Positions 56,432 to 64,000 of a DNA stretch of 64,000 nucleotides are shown piece by piece (position 1 is the first letter of the stretch; the number at the start of each line of letters is the position of its first letter). The notes under the pieces were generated by a model. It did not search any database. It had not been told where the DNA came from and was given only the letters and a program-made list of their open reading frames with translations. Position numbers and translations under genes: made by a program. The stretch is from NCBI GenBank assembly GCA_003116875.1, contig BCKT01000012.1, forward strand, positions 62,001 through 126,000, written 5' to 3'. The DNA is from Takashimella koratensis (taxonomy: Eukaryota > Basidiomycota > Tremellomycetes > Trichosporonales > Tetragoniomycetaceae).

Positions 56432-59400
56432 AGAAATGGAAAAAGACGATGGTCGGCACTGGTCATTTGTCGTCTAAAACACAGGGGAGGAAGAGGAGCC
56501 AGGAAATGGAGAAAAAAGAACATGGTCAACCTTCAACGTCAAAGGCTGAGCTTTTGAACGTTGCGGCGTGAACCCCATCTTTCAAACGTCCGTCTTGAAC
56601 GCAAACTACAAACCAAAACTCAATTTTTCATTTTTTTCGTTTCCGTCATCTCTCTTTACTCATCTCTCCTCTTTCCTTCAAAGACGGACACTCTGTGCAA
56701 CTAGATATATCGTTTACTCCTACTTCTCTTTTCTTTCTCTGCTGCTTTTAATCTCAAGTTTCCACTTGCTCTCCTTTTCTTTCCTGTTTTTTCTTTCTTC
56801 TTTTTTTTTTTTCTCGTGCTAGTCTGTGAATTTTATCCAACTTGATGTCACTCGTTGTTGAGTTTAACATGCTTGCCTAGCTTTCAGCCTAACTTGCAGA
56901 GAACGAGATACATGCTCTGGTCATAGCATTTGATGGAGGAGTCGTGGGTCGAGGACCGAGCGCGACGACGACGTGTGCCTCGTGCGCCCCTGTTCGCACT
57001 GCCACTTTACGGCCAACGGGCAAAGGCTCGGCATTTTTAATGCCAAGCGAATTTTGCCCGGTGGAGCTAGCTTCCCAAGATCACTCCCACCTTTCCCTCG
57101 ACCTCGTTGAAATTCGCTGAAGAGGACCGTTTTTGTTCATCTGTGCGACATGCAAAGCAGGATAACAGTATCGATAATAGAGAGGACAGACTGGAAATGC
57201 GAAAGCACTTGAATGAAGGTATTGCAATCTATAACCCCATGATTAGATCGCGGCCCTCGAAGACCATTTGCCGTTGGCATCGCTTGTGAGGTGGTGTAGC
57301 AAACTCTCAACTACACTCGCTTCCAAGTGTCCAAGAAAAAGCAGCAGCAGTGAGTATTCCGAACAATTTTAGCATTTGGGGTCGCAACTATGACACTCGG
57401 GTGAGATGGAGATCACCCAGACCACCAAGGAAACAACAGCTTCTTGCTTGAGGTCTAGGTCTTCCTCCCAACGACCGACTATTCGCTTCGATTTTGTTCA
57501 CTAGCTACCTCCCCAATCCCCAGATCCAGTCCCTTCCTTCCCGCATACCGCCTTTCCTACACTTGCTCCTCAGTTTTCCACCGTCTTTTCGATCCTTTGC
57601 CTTCCACCTGCTCGGAAAACGCTAGAACGAAGAGGCTCCTTTCCCTGCCTTACCTTTCGGCTCCAACCCTCGGGCTCTCGAGAGATACTTGAGCTTCCGC
57701 AGCTCAAACAGTTGAATTCAGGAGTTTCGAGGCTTTAGAACCTTTCCCTATTGTCTGTTTTATCCTTGCTATACTTGAACAAATGCAAAATAGCGTTGAT
57801 CATTGCCTCGAAGGGCTCCTGATCCGGAAGCATGAATTTGCGTGGCACGTCGCGCTCAGTGGAGATCAGTGGCAATAAACGCTTATAAAAAGGACAAGGG
57901 TGACTGCTAACATCTCCCGTGACCTCATCCAGAGCCACAGAAATTTTTTGAACCGAGGATGAGAGAGTTGAGAGTAGAAGAAGAAAAACGGAAGGGGGTT
58001 GAGGAGAGCGATATGTCGGGCCAAACCAAATACCGTACCGTTTCCCCACGCCACAAGGCATCGAGTGTACTGTATGTAGCGCGCAGCGGATCAGCTCGCG
58101 ACCCTGAAGTCGAGGAAAGTAATAAATAAATAAAAGGCAGAGAGAAGAACGCTCTGAAAGCGTGTCCACGAGGGGAGCACGCAAGTGGCGAGATCTGATT
58201 CAACGTCCAAACGTACAATGGGGAAATTCCGACGTGGAAGGTGGTAAACGGATGCCCAGTTGTGAAAAAAGGACCCAGTGGATCAAGTGGCAATGAGATT
58301 GGGGATTGTCTAAGGGGATAGGTTACACAGCAATGAAATATTCTTGTGGAACAGGCGAGTGGCGGATATCGATGAGTCTCATAGTGGGTGGGGAAAGGAG
58401 TGGAGCAAACCGCATCCACGCAACGCCGCACAAACGATTCTTCCTTGCCTCCGGGGATTTACTTTTAGTGATTAGGATCTGAATACAAAGACAACTAAAC
58501 AACCACAACCAACCGATAACAATTCTTAATGGTCATGCATCGGCCTATAACACTTTTGATTAGGCTTGCACATTCCGTTCGCACACACCCAACAAAAATA
58601 AAATAAAAACACAACAGACGATATTTATTCGTCATCTCACAGTCACTCATCGTTAAACTCACTCTCCCTCTTTTTCCATCTTTACACCTCACACCTCTAA
58701 CATCTCACAACCCTTCATCTCTCTACATCTCACACTCATCTCACATAGATCATATTCGCCATCCGTATCGCATCGATCATCCATTATACCCCGCGGGATC
58801 AGATTTCAAATCCAGGATTAAATTCACACGGCCCGGACGGACATCGACGACGCAGCCAACAAGGGGCACAAGGAGGATTGACCATTGTTGGTTGTTTCAA
58901 CCCCCCCCCCCCCCCCCACACCACAATTGGTTGCTGCCAACCCAAAGACGATTTCATCAAACGATTACAAGACGATCATACGTCGCCATTGTATTCTTCA
59001 TCGCGTCGAGCTGAAATAAGCAAGCAAGCGATCAAGCAAGTGTAATATTGACGCTCTGGTGTGACGATCGTCATTGCCAACCCTCGGTCACGGGTTATAA
59101 ATAAAACACGAGCGAGAATCGTTAGCACCTAAGCCGCAAAGCACCACGACGCACAGCACTTGACCCACACAACGCTCTCGTTCACCTCGCACCTGGTAGC
59201 AGCGACAAGTCCACACGCGTTCAACTCCAGTTCGTACCGGCCGGCGGAATCACAGCAAATCCGCCCCTTGATCCCAATCCACTGTCGACATTAATTTTAG
59301 CCTTTATTATTATTTTTCACGACGCGACGCAGGGGTCCCGAGCCGGAGGTCTCTCTGATCAGACGACAAACGGCTGTCGACAACTGAACCCAACCATCAA

Positions 59401-59713
59401 AGGGAGGACCAAAGCAACCAGCGACGGTAGGCTAAGGCAGGCTAGATACCTAGCGCCTGCCGTTTGGGGCTGTACATTGCTGTGAGTTTGGGATATTTTT
59501 TTTTTCACTCTCGCGGTGATGGCTTGGGATAGGACCCTCCCTTGATCCCCCTTGATCCCCGTCATCGGTGGTCTCGGGCACACTGCTCTCGTATCCCACA
59601 TTCACAGCTTCATTGCTCTCTTCGCACTCACCATCTGCTCTCTTTCATGCACCCACTTGCTGACCGATCTTCATACCTTGCCCGCGACCAGATCTCGGCT
59701 CTGAACGCGCGCC
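56432..59713. other. Gene-poor region upstream of the AT-hook gene
   Basis: About 3.3 kb. T-rich and relatively AT-rich at 56560-56830, probably 3' region of the preceding gene. No frame with recognisable domains between 56.9 and 59.5 kb. A 17-base C homopolymer lies at 58901-58917, and an ACAAC/TCACA-rich stretch near 58490-58750 resembles a transcribed leader. The last 200 bases before 59714 are C+T-rich. Confidence 0.5.
58901..58917. repeat. Poly-C homopolymer, 17 bases
   Basis: Uninterrupted run of 17 C in the gene-poor region; the length is prone to sequencing error. Confidence 0.9.
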
Positions 59714-61756
59714 ATGGCCCCGCCGTTTCAACACCATCATTCCCAACAACCTCGATCATTGTCTCATCAGCAACAACCAGACCATCGTTCCCTTCATCAC
59801 CCTCACTCGCACTCTCACACGCACGCGCAGCACAACCGAATCCACCCACCCCCTTACCCACACTACTCCTCTCCACACCACCATCCCTCGGCGCCGCCTC
59901 AAACGTCGCAGCATCAATACTCTTACCCCCACTCCCACTCACAGTCCTACTCCCACGGCCACCGGGACTCGTCGGGGTCCCGATACCCTTCATCTCAATC
60001 TCCCTCATCACACGCGTCGCCTTACTCCAACGATCACGGCGGACCGCCTTCATTCCACAGCCGCTCAGACATGTCGCGCAGCACAAGCGACGGCGGCAGA
60101 GTCGGAGGGAGTGAGCGGTTCATGTATCCAGCAACTGCGAGGGACAGAAGCGAGTGGAGCGATGTCGATGGGCCAAGGCGGTCAGCGGATCGGGGGGAAT
60201 ATGCGGGTGAGGGGAAGAGAGATCGCGTCGAGTCAAGCAGCGATCATCGATCAGCACACACATACAGGCGCGACTCTACTGGCGACTACGCCCCTCCGCA
60301 CAGGTACGACCACCTCTACCCACCTGGAAACGGGAGCGACATTCAAGATGGCCCAGCGCATCGAGACGGCCCATCGCACTCGGTCGGCGTTGAGCGCAGT
60401 CGATCACACAATCTTCCAATTCACGACCGAGATCGTGATCACGGATTTGCACCTCGTCAACAACCTTCGCGCCCTGTCCCATCCTCATCCTCTTCCATCT
60501 CGTCAACCACTGATCCGAGCCCTGTTCCCGCGTCGTCTGCAACGTTCGGGACCGCTCCGTCGGCTTCGGTCACACCTTCGGCATTGACCACAGCTCGACC
60601 CATGACCGCGCCAGGATCAACGACCGAGGTCCCCTTTTTCTCATCAGACACCAAGCCTGGAGCCGATCGGGCAGCGCTGTCTGACTCGCTCTCTGCGCTT
60701 TCCCCTCTCCCCGGTGACGTCGAGGACGTGGATTCGCCTACATCTGTTGTAGCCGCACACGAAGACCATACCGCGCAGAGCCGCCCACCAGCGACGTCAG
60801 AGTTCCTCGCGCCTGCCGTTCCGTTCGACCCGCATGGCAGAGGCGGGCGGCTATCGATCGACAGCACCGGAAGCGATATCTCGATCCCACTGAGTAAGCG
60901 GAGCAAGAGCGGACCCGGTCGCGTAGGCGGACACCAAGTCGGTGGTGGTGGAGCCGATGGAGCTGGTGTGGGCGTCAGTCGCTCGAGTAGTCTGAACCGA
61001 AAGTCCGAGATCGACGGCCGCAACGGAGGGAACGGCGGCGGAAGCTCAGAAAGCGGGAAGAATGGGTTCAGTCGAGAATTATCGTCTTCAGCACAAGGCG
61101 ATACAGGCGTCACCTCCCCTTCCGCGACGTTAAGTGGTAGTGGTGCGCCGAAGAAGAAGAAGAAGCGGCGCGGGTGGAAGGGATGGGCTGTTGAGGTCGT
61201 CGATGAGTTTGGTAACGTCGTCGTCAGGTCGCCTTCGCCTTCGCCCGAACCTCTAAACGGTCGGCCGTCTGACCCGCAAGCAGCGGGAATAGGTGGGTTG
61301 CCGCGACGAAGAGGACGACCACCAAGGATTAGCGGACCGCCAGTGATGGTTAGAGGAGAGAGCACGGATACGAGTACCGACGTGACGGGTTTAGAGGTCG
61401 CGCAGAGGCATCAGTCTGAACCGCTTTCGTGGGTCGGGAGCGCAAAGCCGGAGGTAGGCGAAGAGAACGGGGTAGAAGGGGAGAAGGTGAAGGCGAGCGA
61501 GAACGGGGGAACCAGTGTCACGGGGAATGGCAAACGGCCCCGACAGCCTAGCACAGGTGAGTCGTTGGTTCCACGCGAGGCGGATGAGGTGTCGTCTATC
61601 TCAGATTGGAGTGGGTGAACTGACGATTGGGTTCTTTTGCTCTCTCTTCGGCTGTGGGACAAATTAGGTTTAGACACCAAGTCAGCCCCGAACGGAGAAC
61701 AGAGAGGGGTATCCGAAGTCCCAAGCGTCTCAGCAATTGGTCAAGGTGAGTCTTGA
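59714..61756 (+). CDS. AT-hook-like, His/Ser-rich nuclear protein of unknown function
   Basis: Likely chromatin-associated protein. The ATG at 59714 (context GCGCCATGGCC) opens a frame of 634 residues ending at 61618. Splicing a GTGAGT donor at 61557 to TTTAG at 61673 replaces the last 20 residues with 27 others ending at 61756 (641 residues). The N-terminal 100 residues are His/Gln/Pro/Ser-rich; the middle is Ser/Gly-rich. Near residues 475-500 is a basic stretch followed by a compact segment (KKKKKRRGWKGWAVEVVDEF), the part most likely to be conserved. At about residue 530 PRRRGRPPR is a clear AT-hook core (RGRP). No enzymatic domain seen. Which 3' end is used is unknown; continuation into the gene at 62494 was considered and is not favoured. 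Confidence 0.7.
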
Positions 61757-62493
61757 GTCTTGCGGCCGAGCCTGGGTCTGGTTTGTTTGTTCTGCTCGAC
61801 TTGAGGAGATGACGCTTGGATGAGAGCCCTGGATAGGGAAGAGATTGAGGTTGGGAATGGGGGAATCGGGGGAGTTGGAGGAGTTGTAGGAGACGGCTTG
61901 TCGAGAGTCGTTTGAAGTACGAACCTGCGATGTGATGGCCAGGGCGGAGGAGGAGGGGTGAAGGGATTTGGAGTGATTCGGTTGAGGGGGTACGAGGAAG
62001 GGAAGAGGGGATAGGGGAGAGGAGAAGGTGAGGACGGGGAAGGGCGAAGAAGGAGAAAGAGAGAAAGAGAGAAAGAGAGAAAGAGGAGAAGAGAGAAAGA
62101 GAGAAGATCAAGGTGGGGAGAGGGCAACGCAGAGAGAGAGCAAGCAAAGTTGAGATGCACGAGGGGACAGGAAGAGTGGTCGAGTGGAGTGGCAAACCCA
62201 GCGATGCCTCGGCAAACCTTGTTTCTGCTGGACCCCATCTCGCAACCTGCATCGTCCAAATCATTAAACTTGTTACTTGTCTCCTCTCCTCCCCATCTCT
62301 CTCCTACCCTCACCTTGTTCCATGATCATCTCCACCACCTCACACCCTACCCACACGACCCTTGTCTCTTGGTTCTCGTGCTAAAGCGTTCATGAGCTAC
62401 TCTCCGGATTCACATCCCTTCTTTCCACACATTCGCTGATCCACTTGTTACTTGTTCTTCTTGTACCTCCTGGCCACCTTCTCCACCCTCTCA
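61757..62493. other. Spacer with GAAAGAGA microsatellite
   Basis: About 740 bases between the AT-hook gene and the next start. A purine-rich microsatellite occupies 62047-62103; after about 62280 the strand switches to C+T-rich sequence typical of a leader. Confidence 0.5.
62047..62103. repeat. (GAAAGAGA)n purine microsatellite
   Basis: At least four close copies of GAGAAAGA in tandem followed by imperfect AGGAGAAGAGAGAAAG units, all purine on the plus strand. Confidence 0.85.
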
Positions 62494-64000
62494 ATGGTCT
62501 CGCCGTTCTCTTCCATGGGTCCACCCTGGTTCGATCGCAACAACCTCTTTTCGACCTCGCCTCGGCACCACCACCTTGCTTCCCCGCGTCTACCTCCCAC
62601 TCCTCCTCCTCCTCCCGCTACACGTCATCCACCATCACCTCCACCACCTCCGCTTCCACATCCACCATGGTCACCACAAGTAGTACCCAACGAGCCAAGC
62701 CGAGACCGAATTGATTCCAACACCGAACCCATTCCGAAACGCGCACGATTACAACCGTTCTGGGTTACGTCCAATCCTACTCACTCATCATCACCAGCTC
62801 CTCAACCCACCCCACCCCAACTCTACGACCCTCAGCAACCTTCCGGCGGTTCATCTTCCTTCGCGCCAAGAGCTACGGCTGAAAACTATATTTACGATAT
62901 ACCAGCCCGACCTAGCCCTGCGTCCCTTGCCCATCTTCTCAACGATGACGAGGTCGCTCATGTACCTACAACACCCGCCATCCCTACCGAACCCATCGCG
63001 AACACCGAACCCGACTTTGCCCCCCCTACCGCCCCTCCTCTTTCGGCTCCCCGTGGCCGCGGGCGCGGCGGCAGACCTCGCGGCAGTGGCTTATCGCGCG
63101 CCAACTCGTTGATAGGAGGCACGAGGCGCAACGCTCCTCGGATATCGGCACCCGTGACGGCTGCCGAGATATCTGCGCACCTTGTCGACGAAGCCAACGG
63201 CGAGTCAACGTCGAGAGCGCCGCGATCGGGACTAGGCGACCTGTATCCGTCTCCACCACGAAGTGACCTGCGCGCCGAGGCGCAGTTTATTATCAATTCG
63301 GCAGCGGCGGCGGTAGCAGCGGCTGAGGGGAAGGAGATTGTGCCGCAGGTCATTGGACACAGCGAGATTAACGGACGGGTTGTGCCGGCTGCTGGACCGA
63401 GTGAGCGGGGTACAGGACGCGGAAGAGGACGGGGAAGAGGAAGAGGAAGAGGGAGGGGACGAGGAAGGGGGAGAGGAAGAGGGAGAGGTGCGGGTCGAGG
63501 TGGGCGCGGGAGAGGAGGTGGGTCCTGGGGCGCAAGGGGTGCAGGCGACTACGGCGACGACGACGACGACGGGAGCGATCAAGGGCGAGAAAACGGCGAC
63601 AAGGACGAGGACGAGGATGAAGACGACGAGGAAGAGGGTGAAGAGGAAATGGACGATGAAAACGAGATGGACGAAGATGAGGACGATGAGGACGAGGACG
63701 ATGTGGAATATTTGCCACGCGGAGGGACTCGGTCGCGTCCTTTTCTCAACGATATTCGCCTCGAGCGAGCCCAGGCCCGAAATGAACGAAGGAGGACAAA
63801 AGCCGCCCGAGGTCGAGCCCTCTTCTCCACCGGTCCATTGCCTAGAGGCCCAGCCACCAATCCTCCAGGCCCGATACCGACGTCAACTCAAGGAGCGGGC
63901 AGTTATGGTGGCTCAACGGTCAAACCGCCACCGCAACAACATCGTGGTCCGCCGTCTCCTCCACCCTCCTCGACTGCAGCGCGAACCAACGCCGCTCGAC
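62494..64000 (+). CDS. RG-rich and acidic disordered protein, 3' end outside window
   Basis: A frame open from ATG 62494 to the right edge (at least 502 residues) with no stop, read line by line. An in-frame TGA lies upstream at 62437 and no AG acceptor lies between it and the ATG, which supports this start. The N-terminal 130 residues are Pro/His-rich; residues 180-200 include PRGRGRGGRPRGSG; around residues 300-345 is a long Gly-Arg dipeptide tract of more than 20 GR units; this is followed by an Asp/Glu tract of about 55 residues and then a basic segment (LERAQARNERRRTKAARGRA). The RG-then-acidic layout is typical of nucleolar or RNA/chromatin-binding proteins; RG tracts are common arginine-methylation targets. 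The family is not recognised, and the C-terminus, which may hold a domain, is missing. Confidence 0.75.
   Translation, partial: MVSPFSSMGPPWFDRNNLFSTSPRHHHLASPRLPPTPPPPPATRHPPSPPPPPLPHPPWSPQVVPNEPSRDRIDSNTEPIPKRARLQPFWVTSNPTHSSSPAPQPTPPQLYDPQQPSGGSSSFAPRATAENYIYDIPARPSPASLAHLLNDDEVAHVPTTPAIPTEPIANTEPDFAPPTAPPLSAPRGRGRGGRPRGSGLSRANSLIGGTRRNAPRISAPVTAAEISAHLVDEANGESTSRAPRSGLGDLYPSPPRSDLRAEAQFIINSAAAAVAAAEGKEIVPQVIGHSEINGRVVPAAGPSERGTGRGRGRGRGRGRGRGRGRGRGRGRGAGRGGRGRGGGSWGARGAGDYGDDDDDGSDQGRENGDKDEDEDEDDEEEGEEEMDDENEMDEDEDDEDEDDVEYLPRGGTRSRPFLNDIRLERAQARNERRRTKAARGRALFSTGPLPRGPATNPPGPIPTSTQGAGSYGGSTVKPPPQQHRGPPSPPPSSTAARTNAAR
63415..63535 (+). repeat. GR-dipeptide coding repeat
   Basis: GGA/GGG-AGA/CGA codon alternation encoding about 20 consecutive Gly-Arg pairs, followed by an imperfect GRGGRGRGGG extension. 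Confidence 0.9.

Noticed and set aside
61747..62520. Fusion of the AT-hook gene at 59714 with the RG-rich frame at 62494 into one gene
   Set aside because: An in-frame TGA at 62437 and no AG acceptor between it and the ATG at 62494; a purine microsatellite and then a leader-like C+T tract lie between. A two-gene reading is simpler, though cDNA could reverse this.
63415..63720. The GR and Asp/Glu tracts read as noncoding microsatellite
   Set aside because: The frame stays open for more than 500 codons, through both the repeats and the non-repetitive flanks, so it is coding repeat.
1..64000. CRISPR arrays, bacterial-type operons, phage or integrated virus
   Set aside because: No regularly spaced repeats with unique spacers, no polycistronic layout, and all recognised genes are fungal and intron-containing.

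Overview
The window is nuclear DNA from a GC-rich basidiomycete fungus, most likely a tremellomycete-type yeast. The evidence is: many short spliceosomal introns (mostly 45-140 nt, donor GTGAGT/GTAAGT, branch-like CTAAC/CTGAC, acceptor YAG), compact gene spacing, Ser/Pro-rich proteins, and a fungal gene set (COG3, amidase, HUA1, GH128, SPX phosphate transporter, ATG10, MAM3, PPR protein, IMA1, Zn2Cys6 factor). The species is not determined. No operons, CRISPR arrays, rRNA, convincing tRNA or intact transposons were seen. Exon coordinates were derived by hand from splice signals and reading-frame closure; all named multi-exon models except the methyltransferase close exactly in frame without ambiguity. 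Expect errors of about one base at some boundaries.

Layout. 1-3364 (+): COG3, entering from the left edge. 3985-6606 (-): amidase with an apparent 5-nt exon. 7753-13175 (-): giant Ser/Pro-rich protein. 14771-16250 (+): HUA1. 16415-17848 (-): secreted GPI-type GH128 glucanase. 19982-23598 (+): SPX-domain phosphate transporter. 24320-25542 (-): ATG10. 25837-28581 (-): MAM3/CNNM protein with two consecutive 19-nt exons. 28852-31890 (+): acidic protein of unknown function sharing a 270-bp promoter with MAM3. 32134-35172 (-): mitochondrial PPR protein. 35526-37909 (+): IMA1-like inner nuclear membrane protein. 38507-39215 and 39930-40491 (+): two diverged tandem paralogues of unknown function with a possible ubiquitin-like/Crinkler-N-type fold. 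40.5-45.8 kb: gene-poor, ending in a pyrimidine-rich leader. 45838-47670 (+): single-exon Zn2Cys6 factor. 48158-50581 (-): methyltransferase with at least ten exons. 50.6-54.9 kb: gene-poor. 54863-56431 (+): Ser/Ala-rich single-pass membrane protein with a C-terminal PPxY. 56.4-59.7 kb: gene-poor. 59714 to about 61756 (+): AT-hook protein. 62494 to the right edge (+): RG-rich and acidic protein, open at the end.

The genes are mostly unrelated housekeeping functions: Golgi tethering, autophagy conjugation, vacuolar ion and phosphate handling, mitochondrial RNA, nuclear envelope and cell wall. The most notable signals are in gene architecture: a 5-nt microexon, paired 19-nt microexons, 40-42-nt introns, and stop-free introns of length 3n that would make retention tolerable. 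The best candidates for undescribed proteins are the tandem WDE-motif paralogues and the 941-aa acidic protein.
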